Source: Candidatus Streptomyces philanthi
Lineage (GTDB): Bacteria > Actinomycetota > Actinomycetes > Streptomycetales > Streptomycetaceae
Direction of reading: 5' to 3'
Length of the DNA: 64,000 nt
NCBI GenBank assembly: GCA_018114805.1
Contig: CP073042.1
Span: 5,439,501-5,503,500 of the forward strand
The position numbers were made by a program, and so were the translations under genes. Numbering within the stretch: the first letter of the stretch is position 1; each line of letters begins with the position of its first letter. Positions 49,182 to 58,637 of this stretch are shown here, piece by piece. Below the pieces are notes generated by a model. It did no database searches and had not been told where the DNA came from. It saw only the letters and a list, made by a program, of their open reading frames with translations.

Positions 49182-50973
49182 TCAGTCGTGACCGCCGGGC
49201 AGCATCTCCTGCACCTTGGCCTTCAGCCCCTGCCGCAGCACCGCGTCGCGGTCGCTGTCGCCCTTGACGAGGGAGGCCGCGGCGGCCTCGATCTGGTCCA
49301 GCGTCGCGTGCGGCGGGATGGGCGGCACGGCCGGGTCCACCCGGAAGTCCAGGACGAACGGCCGGTCCGCGGCGAGCGCCCGCTGCCAGGCCGTGGCGAC
49401 CTCGGCCGGCTTCTCCACCCGCGCCCCGCCCAGCCCGATGGAGCGGGCGAAGTCGGCGTACGGCACGTCGGGGATCGCCTGTGACGGCAGGAACTGCGGG
49501 GCGCCCGACATGGCGCGCATCTCCCAGGTGACCTGGTTGAGGTCCTGGTTGTTGAGGACGGCGACGATCAGCCGCGGGTCGGACCAGTCCTGCCAGTACT
49601 TGGCGGCGGTGATCAGCTCCGCCATGCCGTTCATCTGCATCGCCCCGTCGCCGACCAGGGCCAGCGCGGGGCGGTCCGGGTGGGCGAACTTCCCGCCGAT
49701 CGCGTACGGCACGGCCGGGCCCCATGGTCGCCAGCGTGCCGGAGAGCGAGCCGCGCATGGCCCCGCGCAGCCGCAGGTGACGGGCGTACCAGTTGGCGGC
49801 GGAGCCCGAGTCGGCGGTCAGGATCACGTCGTCCGGCAGCACCGCGTCCAGGGCGTGCACGACGTACTCCGGGTTGACGGGGTCGGCCTCCACGGCCGCC
49901 CGCCGCTCCATCACCTCCCACCAGCGGGCGGTGTTCTTCTCGATCTTCTTCCGCCACGACCCGTGCTTCTTCGGCGTCAGGCGCGGCAGCAGCCGGGCCA
50001 GCGTCTCCCGCGCGTCGCCGACCAGGTTGACCTCGAACGGGTACCGCAGCCCGACCATGAACGGGTCGATGTCGATCTGCACCGCCCGGGCCTGGTCGTA
50101 CTCGGGCAGGAACTGGCTGTACGGGAAGCTCGAACCGATCACCAGGAGCGTGTCGCACCCCTGCATCAGCTCGTAGCTCGGGCGGGTGCCCAGCAGGCCG
50201 ATCGCGCCGGTCGCGTACGGCAGGTCGTCGGGCAGCGCGTCCTTGCCGAGCAGTGCCTTGGCCACGCCGGCCTCGAGCGCCTCCGCGACCTGCTCCACCT
50301 CGGCCCGCCCCCCCCGGGCGCCCTGCCCGACGAGGATGGCCACCTTCTCGCCGGCGTTGAGCACCTCGGACGCCCGGTCCAGCTCGGCGTCGCCCGGGAC
50401 GGGCGCGTACGAGCCGAGGCCGAGGCTGGAGGGGACCATCTTGAAGGCGTGCTGCGGCGGCGTGTGGTCCAGCTCCTGCACGTCGGCGGGGATGATCACG
50501 GCGGTCACGGTGCGCTTGGCGTAGGCGGTGCGCATCGCCCGGTCGAGGACGTTCGGCAACTGCTCGGGAACGGTCACCATCTCGCAGAACTCGGCGGCCA
50601 CGTCCTTGTACAGGCTCAGCAGGCCGACCTCCTGCTGGTACGAGCCGCCCATCGCGCTGCGGTTGGTCTGCCCGACGATCGCCACCACCGGCACGTGGTC
50701 CAGCTTGGCGTCGTAGAGCCCGTTGAGCAGGTGGATCGCCCCGGGCCCCGAGGTCGCGGCGCACACCCCGACCTTGCCGGAGAACTTGGCGTACCCCACG
50801 GCCTGGAAGGCGGCCATCTCCTCGTGCCTGGCCTGGACGAACCGGGGTTGGTTGTCGGCCCGCTCCCAGGCGGCCAGCAGGCCGTTGATGCCGTCGCCGG
50901 CGTACGCGAAGACGTGTTCCACCTCCCACTCGCGCAGCCGTCGCAGGACGTAGTCGGACACCTTGATGGACAC
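49182..50973 (-). pseudogene. Thiamine-pyrophosphate enzyme (pyruvate oxidase/dehydrogenase-like), one frameshift
   Basis: A ~597-aa PoxB-like flavoprotein. N-terminal Pyr domain with HVFAYAGDGINGLL, catalytic Glu in ARHEEMAAFQAVGYAK and TSGPGAIHLLNGLYDAK. The central domain has GSYAPVPGDAELDRA and ILVGQGARG. The C-terminal PP domain has GDGAMQMNGMAELITA and NNQDLNQVTWEM, the Mg-TPP motif. The frame breaks near 49722, where ATGGGGCCCGGCC has one G too many for Met-Gly-Pro-Ala-Val-Pro-Tyr. Such enzymes oxidatively decarboxylate pyruvate at the membrane. The ATG at 50973 has AGGAG upstream. Confidence 0.85.
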
Positions 50974-51013
50974 GGAACTCCTCTCCGAGTGGTGCGTTCT
51001 GGGGCGGTGGCGG

Positions 51014-51882
51014 TTACGGCAGGGGAGTGCCGCCGGTGGCGTTCACGACCTCCGCGGTGATGTAGCTGGCCCGGTCGGAGGCGAGGAAGACGTAGGCGGG
51101 CGCCATCTCGGCGGGCTGGGCCGGCCGGCCGAGGGGCGACTGCTTGCCGAACTCGGCCGTCTCCGGCAGCGTCGCCGGGATCAGCGGCGTCCACACCGGC
51201 CCCGGCGCCACCGCGTTGACCCGGACGCCGCGCTCGGCGACCATCTGCGCGAGCCCCTGCGTGAAGGTGGCGATGGCGCCCTTGGTGGTGGCGTAGTCGA
51301 GCAGGTGCGGACTGGGCTTGTACGCCTGCACGGAGGTGGTGTTGATGATGGAGCCGCCCGCGGGCAGGTGCGGGAGCGCCATCTTCGACAGCCAGAACAG
51401 CGCGTACAGGTTGGTGCGCAGCACCGGTCGAACTGCTCGGTGGTGATCGCCTCGATGCCCTCCGGCTGGCTCATCTGGTAGGCGGCGTTGTTCACCAGGA
51501 CGTCGATGCGGCCGAACTCCGACAGCGCGCGGTCGATCACCGCCTGGCACTGCTCCTCGTAGCGCAGGTCGCACTCCACGGGGACGGCCCGCCGGCCGGC
51601 CCCCGTCACCAGCTCGACCGTCCGCTCGGCCTCCGACCGTTCCTCCGGCAGGTGGGTGAAGAGCACGTCGGCGCCCTCGCGGGCGAAGGCGAGGGCCACC
51701 GCGCGGCCGATCCCCGAGTCGCCCCCGGTGATCACCGTCCCGCGGTCCGTCAGCAGGCCGCTGCCCTGGTAGGAGTCCTCGCCGTGGTCGGGGGGTGGGT
51801 CCATCGGGCCGGTCCAGCCCGGGTGGGCCTGGTCCTGCTCGGGGAACTCGGGGCGGGTGTGCTTGTGGACGGGATCGCTCAC
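51014..51882 (-). pseudogene. SDR oxidoreductase (general-stress type), one-base frameshift
   Basis: A ~289-aa SDR with the N-terminal extension of the YghA/GSP39 branch (PEFPEQDQAHPGWTGPMDPP). Cofactor motif TGGDSGIGRA, then NNAAYQMSQ. The frame breaks near 51426, where GACCGGTGCTG needs a third G to read Asp-Arg-Val-Leu-Arg-Thr-Asn. It continues with TTSVQAYKPSPHLLDYATTKG (Ser, Tyr, Lys) and ends YITAEVVNATGG. GTG 51882 has GGAGGA upstream. It lies 40 bp downstream of the TPP-enzyme start and is transcribed in the same direction. Confidence 0.86.
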
Positions 51883-52093
51883 GGGTCCTCCTGACCGCCG
51901 GGGCCGCCTCGCGGCGCCCCGGGTACGGGGCAACAACAGCCCACGGGTTCCCACCGAAGGCCCCGGAACACCCGGTACGTCGCCGCTCCCCCCGGTTGGC
52001 CCAAGCAACTCCTTCGAAAGCCCCAACCACGGGGGCCGGACCGGGGCGCGGCCCGGAGCCCGACCCGGGCCCGAACCCGGGGCCCGGACGCGC

Positions 52094-52141
52094 GGTCGCG
52101 GCGAAAACCCGTTGGCCGGTCGCGGCGAAAACCCGTTGGCC
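52094..52141. repeat. 24-bp direct tandem repeat, two copies
   Basis: Two identical 24-bp units at 52094-52117 and 52118-52141, each with the core GCGGCGAAAACCCGTTGG, followed by a partial third copy (GGCCGCGGCG). The A-run inside each unit is unusual in this GC-rich genome. The second copy supplies a -35-like TTGGCC. Confidence 0.85.
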
Positions 52142-52165
52142 GGCCGCGGCGGCGATTGCTAGTCT
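52136..52165 (+). promoter_or_regulatory. Possible promoter
   Basis: TTGGCC, 18 bp, TAGTCT. It lies directly after the tandem repeat and about 38 bp upstream of a 17-codon open frame with a strong ribosome binding site. Confidence 0.4.
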
Positions 52166-52202
52166 CCTGGCGGCCGTGCGAAGGATCGAGGAGGTGGTAC
52201 CC

Positions 52203-52256
52203 GTGAACGCAGTATCGACATGGGTGCTCCCCTCCGGGGTCACGGTCGGGCGATAG
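52203..52256 (+). CDS. 17-aa open frame, possible leader peptide
   Basis: GTG 52203 encodes MNAVSTWVLPSGVTVGR (GTG read as Met). GAGGAGG stands 9 bases upstream, stronger than the site of the hydrolase gene 46 bp downstream. It may be a leader peptide or a small protein. There is no family call, and the expression evidence is only the promoter and the ribosome binding site. Confidence 0.35.
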   Translation: MNAVSTWVLPSGVTVGR

Positions 52257-52301
52257 GTCGTCCGGGAGCGCCGCCCACGCGCACTCCCGAATGACACGAC
52301 C

Positions 52302-53023
52302 ATGCACGTCACTTCCGAACAGCGCCTCGCCGACGGCGTCCGCGAACGCGAGTTCACCCTCGGCGAGATCCCCGGCACCCTGTGGACCCCGGATGTCACA
52401 CCCGCCCCACTGGTCCTGATGTCGCACAACAACGGCCTGCCCAAGGCGGACCCCCGCCTGGTGGCCCGGGCCCGCTACACCGCGGCGCGCGGGTACGCCG
52501 TGGCCACCATCGGCGCCGCCGGATGCGGTGACCGCCCCTGGTCCGCCGCCGACGAGCGGGCCCGCGCCGACCTGCGGCGGGCGCTGCGCGCCGGCGAACC
52601 GGCCGACGAACTCCTCGAAGCCCTCGTCGGCCCGCTGGTCGCGAACGCCGTCCCGGAGTGGCGGTCCACCCTGGACGCCCTGCTGGAACTGCCCGAGATC
52701 ACGGGCCCGGTCGGATACTCCGGTGGCTGGGCCGCCCTCGGCATCCACCTCGCCGTGACCGAGCCACGCGTCGTGGCTGCCGGCCTCTTCGCCGGCGGGT
52801 ACGTGCCCCGGGCCCAGCGCGAGGAGGCCCGCCGGGTCACCATCCCGCTGCTGTTCCTGCTCCAGTGGGACGACGGGGGCAACCCCCGGCAGCGGCCCTG
52901 GACCTCTTCGACGCCTTCGGCAGCGAGGAGAAGACGCTGCACGCCAACCTCGGCGGCCACACCGGCACCCCGTCCTTCGAGTTGGCGGACGCCTGCTGGT
53001 TCCTGGACCGGCACCTGAGGTGA
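52302..53023 (+). pseudogene. Alpha/beta hydrolase (dienelactone-hydrolase-like), one-base frameshift
   Basis: A ~240-aa single-domain hydrolase: LWTPDVTPAPLVLMSHNNG, GYAVATIGAAGCGDRPW and nucleophile motif GYSGGWAALG. The final strand/helix (SEEKTLHANLGGHTG with the catalytic His region, ELADACWFLDRHLR) is in another frame. The break is near 52898, where CGGCAGCGGCCCTGG lacks one G for Arg-Gln-Arg-Ala-Leu. ATG 52302. The substrate is unknown. Confidence 0.8.
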
Positions 53024-53255
53024 GGCCGGGGCCGGCGGCCCGGTGACGTGCGGTAGCCGGCGCCGGTCGCCAAGCCGTCGTCGGGGCGGGCCCCGGCCTC
53101 CCCGACGACGGCGTCCGCCACCAGCGCCGGGGGCGTGCCCCCGTACGCCCCGCCGCCTTAGTCCAACAGCCGCCCCGGCTTTGTCTATCGGCGGCCTCCA
53201 CGGGCGCGGCCCACAGTGTCCCCACACCAGGAACCGGCGACGTGAGGAGCACACC

Positions 53256-56235
53256 GTGGCATCGGAGAGCGCACGAGAGCAGGGGACGGGGCGACCGGCC
53301 AGGAGGACGCTGGTGGCGGAGACGGCACTGGTCGGCGTGGGGACCGCGCTCGGGCCGCTGGGCGCCGCCGCGCACGCCGCGCCACGGCGCCGGCCGCGTG
53401 GCCCGCTGCGGCTGCGCTCCGCTGACTTGGAGGTACGCGGGTGGACGCCGGTTTCCCGCGCGTCGTGGCGGCGTACGTGGACCGCGCCAGCGGGGCTGTC
53501 CTGCACGGCCATGAGGACCCGGTGGCCTCCGTCCTCATCGACGGGGTCGCGCACACCCCCACGGTGACCTGCGCGGCGGGCGCGGACCGTGCCGTCTACA
53601 CGCTGGCCTTCGCGGCGGGCACCGAGATCACCGTGGAGATCCGGGTCACCGACTGGCGCGTGGACTGGCGGGTCACCCGTGTCGCCGAGGCGCCCGGCAC
53701 TGCCCGTGGGCACGCTGCGCGTCCCCGACCTCGCGCTGCTCAGCGTGCGCAGCGACCAGCCGGGGGCGACGCTGCTCGCCGCCCGGATCGAGCTGGACCA
53801 GGCGAAGAGCGGCGACACCCTGGTCGAGGTGGGCGACGCGACCCCGGCCGACCCCGAGCCGGTCGGCTGCGTGTACGCTGTCGTGGCCACCGACCGCATC
53901 GGCGCGGCCATCGAGACCAACACCGTCTTCGACCTGCCGGCGGGGACGCCCGGCGCCACCTGGGACAACGGCCGGCTGTGGCGGCAGACGGTGCGCCGGG
54001 ACGGCTACACCAAGCAAGGCCCAACTCGCCTGCGGCCAGTGGACCTACCGCGCGGCGGGCGCGCCGGCGGAAATGACCGAGCCGCTGCCGTACGCCACCG
54101 TCATCGTCACCCGCGACCGGGACGGTGACGGGCGGGTTGACTGGCAGGACGCGGCGATCGCCATGCGCGAGATCATGGTCAACCGGCTGGGCGCCGACGA
54201 ACAGCACCTGCGTGTGGTGCCGCACATCCCGTTCAACTTCGCCAGCCAGGCCACCAACCCGTTCCTGGCCACCCTCGACAACGTCAAGCGGATCGCGCTG
54301 GCCACCGACGGGCTGCAGTAGTACACGCTGCTCAAGGGGTACGCGTCCGAGGGCCACGACTCGGCGCACCCCGACTACGGCGGCAACTACAACGAGCGCG
54401 CCGGCGGCCTGCGCGACCTGAACGCGCTGTTGCGCGAGGGCAAGCGGTGGAACAGCGACTTCGCCGTGCACGTGAACGCCACCGAGTCCTACCCGGTGGC
54501 CAACGCGTTCTCCGAGACGCTGGTGGACAAGGACGACGAGCAGTGGGACTGGCTGGACCAGTCGTACCGCATCGACGCCCGCCGCGACCTGGTCTCCGGC
54601 GACATCGCGCGCCGCTTCCGGCAGTTGCGCGAGGAGACCGACGCGGGCCTGAACACCCTCTACATCGACGTCTTCCGGGAGTCCGGCTGGAACTCCGACC
54701 GGCTCCAGCGCGAACTGCGCGCGCAGGGCTGGCACGTGACCACCGAGTGGGGCCACGGCCTGGAGCGCTCGTCCCTGTGGTCGCACTGGGCCACCGAGAC
54801 CGACTACGGCCCCGACACCTCGCGGGGCATCAACTCCCGGCTGATCCGCTTCATGCGCAACCACCAGAAGGACGTCTTCGCCGACAAGGAACTCCTGCTG
54901 GGCATCCCGCGCACCGGCAACTTCGAGGGCTGGGTCGGCAAGGTCGACTGGAACGCCTTCTACCAGCAGATCTGGACCGACAGCCTGCCCGCCAAGTACC
55001 TCCAGGCGTACCCGATCAGGTCCTGGCACGCGCACCAGATCACCTTCTTCGGCCCAGGCGCGACTACCGTCTCCGACGCCGACGGCCAGCGGACCATCAC
55101 CACCGTGGGCCGCGTGGTCTACGCGGGCGGCGCCTACCTGCTGCCCTGGAAACCGCGCGACGCCGCCGACCCGGCCAAGCTCTATCACTACAACCCGCGG
55201 GGCGGCAGCACCACCTGGCACCTGCCGCGCGGCTGGTCCGACGCCCGACAGGTCACCCTCTACCGGCTCACCGACCAGGGCCGCCCGCGCGTGGGCCGGC
55301 TGCCCGTGCGCGGTGGTAAGGTCACCGTGGCCGCCGAGGCCGCGACGCCCTACGTCGTCTACCGCGACACCGCCCCGCCCCAGAGCGCACCCCACTGGGG
55401 CGCGCACACGCCCGTGCGCGACCCCGGCTTCCATGCTCGCCGGCTGGCGGGTCAGCGGCCCCGCGCGGGTGGTCCGCGGCGAGCGCGGCGACTACGAACT
55501 GGTCATCGGCGCCGGCGGGCCGGCATCCGTCTGGCAGCGGCTCGACCGCCGTCAACCACGTGGCCGCCGACCGCAAGAAGGACACCCGCTTCCAACGCCT
55601 GCTCACCCGCTTCACCGTGCCCGAGGGCGGCTGGACCGGTGGAGCTGACGCTCCGCGCGGCGGCGGGCGCGGCCCGGGTCCGCTTCGACAACGTGCGCGT
55701 CGTGCCCACCCGCCACCCGCGCGGCCACGACCGCGACGTCCTCGTCCACGAGGACTTCGAGCACGTTCCGCACGGCTGGGGCCCGTTCGTCAAGGGCGAC
55801 GCGGGCGGCACCAACGACCCGCGCACGCACATCGCGCAGCGGCACGCCCCGTACACCCAGCGCGGCTGGAACGGGAAGGCCGTCGACGACGTGCTCGACG
55901 GCGGCCAGTCCCTCAAGTCCCTTGGCGAGAAAGGCGGACTGGTCTACCGCACTGTCCCGCACACCGTGCGCTTTCGCCCCGGGCGCCGCTACGAGGTCTC
56001 CTTCCGCTACGCCAACGAGCGGGCCGACCAGTACGCGTGGATCACCGGCGTGGACGAGCCGGCGCCGCGCGAGCTGAGCCGCGCGCCGCTGCCGGTGGCG
56101 ACGGCTCCGACGCGCTGGCGGCACACCTTTACGGCACCGTCCGAGGGCGACGCCTGGGTCGGGCTGCGGAACGTGGGCGACGACGGCAAGGCGGAGTTCG
56201 TCCTGGACGCGTTCACGGTGCGCGAGCTGGACTGA
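53256..56235 (+). pseudogene. Secreted GH101-type endo-alpha-N-acetylgalactosaminidase, about seven lesions
   Basis: GTG 53256 gives a Tat-like signal (GRPARRTLVAETALVGVG, cleavage near AHA). Frames then change near 53447, 53698 and 54020, a TAG interrupts at 54319-54321, and further shifts lie near 55430, 55555 and 55635 before the stop at 56235. The core (54330-55380) is intact and diagnostic: SEGHDSAHPDYGGNY, LYIDVFRESGW with the expected nucleophile Asp, VTTEWGHGLE with the acid/base region, and HQITFFGPG. The C-terminal part is a galactose-binding-like beta domain (LVHEDFEHVPHGWGPFVKGD). The enzyme would release Gal-beta-1,3-GalNAc from mucin-type O-glycans. Damage of this density suggests real decay. 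Confidence 0.8.
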
Positions 56236-56350
56236 GAGCGGCCCAGCGGCTCTGGCTGGCCGGGTGGGCGGTCGGCCGGGTGGGCGGGTGCGTGCGACGC
56301 GCCGGACGCGGCGCGGGCACGGCGGGCCCGCCGCGCTGGACCGAGTCTGC

Positions 56351-56926
56351 TCACTCCGCCGAGTCGGCGTCCTTGCGTCGGTTGGCCTGGAAGCGCGCCT
56401 TCTTCTGGCGGTTCCCGCACGTGTTCATGTCGCACCACCGGCGGGTGCGGCTCCGGCTGGTGTCGAAGAAGGCGGCCCGGCAGGTGGGAGAGGCGCACAG
56501 GGCCAGCCTTCCGTCGCGTTCGCCCGCGATGACGCTGATCCCGTCGGCGGCGATCACGCTGAGGGCGTCCTCCACGCCGGACGCCGAGCCGAGCCGCCAG
56601 CGGCGCTCGCCGTCGGGTGTCAGGACCGCCGTGGCCCGGCCCCGCGCGCTGCGGTCGTTGATGACCCGGACGGCGGTCGCGGGGAGGGAGCCGTGGGTCG
56701 CGGCCGCCGTCGCGGCGGCGTGGATCGCCTCCCGCAGCTCCCGGGCGAGGTCGAGCTGGGCGGGGGTGCAGGAGTCCACGGCGAGTCCGTACACCGCCAG
56801 CCAGTCGACCAGCCGGTGCGGCGTGGGGATGCGCTCCACGGCGTCACCGTGACGCTCCGACAGAGTCCCCGTGAAGCTGGTGGAGAGCACGCTGCCGAGG
56901 CGGAAGTCAGGGAACGCGGCACACAT
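56351..56926 (-). CDS. CGNR zinc finger regulator
   Basis: A 191-aa protein with an N-terminal ABATE (ligand-binding) domain and a C-terminal CGNR zinc finger with Cys144, Cys149, Cys165 and Cys170 (LCASPTCRAAFFD, RRWCDMNTCGNRQKKARF). The family comprises DNA-binding regulators. The ATG is preceded by AAGGTGG, which lies inside an operator-like repeat, so bound protein would block its own translation start region. It is divergent from an epoxide hydrolase, its likely target. Confidence 0.93.
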   Translation of the reverse strand: MCAAFPDFRLGSVLSTSFTGTLSERHGDAVERIPTPHRLVDWLAVYGLAVDSCTPAQLDLARELREAIHAAATAAATHGSLPATAVRVINDRSARGRATAVLTPDGERRWRLGSASGVEDALSVIAADGISVIAGERDGRLALCASPTCRAAFFDTSRSRTRRWCDMNTCGNRQKKARFQANRRKDADSAE

Positions 56927-56928
56927 GG

Positions 56929-56987
56929 AACCACCTTAGCTGGTTGCGGCCCGGCTCGGAGGGCTGCTAGAACCGTCTTAGCCGGTT
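56929..56987. promoter_or_regulatory. Paired operators of the CGNR/epoxide hydrolase divergon
   Basis: Two 17-bp sites share AACCNNCTTAGCYGGTT: 56929-56945 and 56971-56987, 42 bp apart (four helical turns). For the hydrolase they flank a promoter, TTGCGG (56944-56949), 18 bp, TAGAAC (56968-56973): the left site touches the -35 and the right one the -10. On the minus strand the left site contains TAAGGT six bases before the regulator ATG. This is a symmetric design for one regulator controlling both genes. Confidence 0.8.
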
Positions 56988-57027
56988 CACGGCGTCGTGC
57001 CCGGTCCCTCGACGGCCAGGAGGTCCC

Positions 57028-58191
57028 ATGCCCCCGCTCACCAGCGACGTACGAGCCTTCACGGCTCGCGCGTCCGACGCCGACCTCGTCGACGTCGTGG
57101 ACTACTGGCGCACCGGGTACGACTGGCGGTCGTTCGAGGCGCGCCTGAACCGCATCGGCCAGTTCCGCACGGTCATCGACGGCCTGGGCATCCACTTCCT
57201 GCACCGCCGCTCCCCGCGCGTGGACGCCACCCCGCTGATCCTGACGCACGGCTGGCCGGGCAGCGTGGTCGAGTTCGCCCATGTCGTGGACGAGTTGGCG
57301 GAGCCGGCCGACGCGCACGCGCCGGCGTTCCACGTCGTGGCCCCGTCGCTGCCGGGCTTCGGATACAGCGACAAGCCGACCACCGCCGGATGGGGAACCG
57401 AGAAGATCGCCGCCGCCTGGGTGGAGCTGATGGGGCGGCTCGGCTACCGCACGTTCCTCGCCCACGGCGGCGACTGGGGCTGCAACATCACCACGGTCCT
57501 CGGCGGCAGGTTCCCGGCGCACGTCCTCGGCATCCACTCCACGTTCGCGCAGGCCCCACCCGGCGTGACGACGGACGGGCTGACGCCGGACGAGCGCGCG
57601 TGGGCCGAGGAGACCCGCCAGTTCTGGGGCCACCGCGCAGCCTACGCGAAGCAGCAGGCGACCCGACCGCAGACCATCGGCTACTCGCTCGTCGACTCAC
57701 CGGTCGGGCTGCTCGCCTGGATCCTCGACAAGTTCGCCGAGTGGTCGGACACCGGGGACAGCCCCTGCGAGACGATCTCCCGGGACCGCGTCCTCGACGA
57801 AGTCACGCTGTACTGGCTGACGCGGACCGGCGCGTCGGCGGCCCGCATCTACTACGAGAGCCACGCCTCGCTGGGCCCCGAACTCCGGGTCGACGTCCCG
57901 TCGGCGATCACCATGTACCCGCGTGACGTCGAGAAGTGCCCGCGCCCCTGGGCCCAGGAGCGCTACCGGCACCTCGTCCGCTGGCGGCAACCCGGGAGCG
58001 GGGGGCACTTCCCGTCCCTCGAGGTCCCCGAGCACTTCGTCCAGGACCTGTGGGAGGGCCTCGCGGCGGTGCTGGCCGCTGTCGGTGAACGCGGCCCAAC
58101 GGCGGCCACGCGGACGGGCCGGGGAGGCGCACCGGCCGGGGGTGCCGCGCCCGCTCAGGCCGCCGCTTCGGGGCCCAGCCCCTGCCCGTAG
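57028..58191 (+). CDS. Epoxide hydrolase (EHN family)
   Basis: A 387-aa alpha/beta hydrolase with the N-terminal EHN segment (VDYWRTGYDWRSFEARLNRI). Oxyanion motif HGWPGS (residues 74-79), nucleophile Asp149 in AHGGDWGCN, Tyr-rich cap domain, and catalytic His in GSGGHFPSLEVPE. It opens epoxides to diols, and juvenile-hormone-like or xenobiotic epoxides are known family substrates. GGAGG precedes the ATG. The last ~30 residues are low-complexity and overlap the convergent VOC gene by 37 bp, so the natural stop may have been lost by a late frameshift. Confidence 0.9.
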   Translation: MPPLTSDVRAFTARASDADLVDVVDYWRTGYDWRSFEARLNRIGQFRTVIDGLGIHFLHRRSPRVDATPLILTHGWPGSVVEFAHVVDELAEPADAHAPAFHVVAPSLPGFGYSDKPTTAGWGTEKIAAAWVELMGRLGYRTFLAHGGDWGCNITTVLGGRFPAHVLGIHSTFAQAPPGVTTDGLTPDERAWAEETRQFWGHRAAYAKQQATRPQTIGYSLVDSPVGLLAWILDKFAEWSDTGDSPCETISRDRVLDEVTLYWLTRTGASAARIYYESHASLGPELRVDVPSAITMYPRDVEKCPRPWAQERYRHLVRWRQPGSGGHFPSLEVPEHFVQDLWEGLAAVLAAVGERGPTAATRTGRGGAPAGGAAPAQAAASGPSPCP

Positions 58192-58552
58192 CACAGGCAG
58201 AAGGGGTGGCCCACCGGGTCGGTGAAGACGCGGAAGCCGGCGCGGGCGCCGCCCGGGTCGTGGACGAGGGTGGCGCCCAGCGCCTCCACCTCGCGCTGGG
58301 CCCGCTCTACGTCCTCCCGGGTCTCCACCTCCAGGTCCAGGTGGAAGCGCGGCGGGTGGGCCGGGTCGGGCCAGCGCGGTGGGTGGTAGTCCGCGACGCG
58401 TTGGAAGGCGAACTGCTGGCCGCCGGGGGGGTGAGGGTGACCCAGTGGGGGTCGTCGGTGTCGCGCCGCCAGCCGAGGATGGCGCCGTAGAACCCCGCCA
58501 TGGCCGTGGGGTCGGGGCAGTCGATGACGGTGCACTGGAGTTTCGCGATCAT
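58155..58552 (-). pseudogene. VOC (glyoxalase-like) protein, one-base frameshift
   Basis: A ~132-aa vicinal-oxygen-chelate protein: IAKLQCTVIDCPDPTAMAGF from ATG 58552, then FYGAILGWRRDTDDPHWVTL. After a shift at the run of seven G near 58430 (eight expected) it reads GQQFAFQRVADYHPPRWPDP, HLDLEVETREDVERAQREVE and DPVGHPFCLCYGQG. Metal-binding His and Glu are at the family positions. The substrate is unknown. The 3' end overlaps the epoxide hydrolase gene. Confidence 0.82.
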
Positions 58553-58637
58553 GGAGGCAGGGTGCCGAAGCGGAGCCTTGGCGTCCACCTCCCGCGCCCG
58601 GTCCGGGCCCTGGCGGCGCCCGGCGCCTCCCGCCGCT

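Larger units (their letters stand above)
51883..52202 (+). other. Intergenic region with tandem repeat and promoter
   Basis: 320 bp without a gene. It contains a tandem 24-bp repeat (52094-52141) and a plausible promoter leading to a 17-codon open frame. Confidence 0.45.

Noticed and set aside
52094..52141. CRISPR array
   Set aside because: The repeats are directly adjacent with no spacers, only two units, and no cas genes are present.
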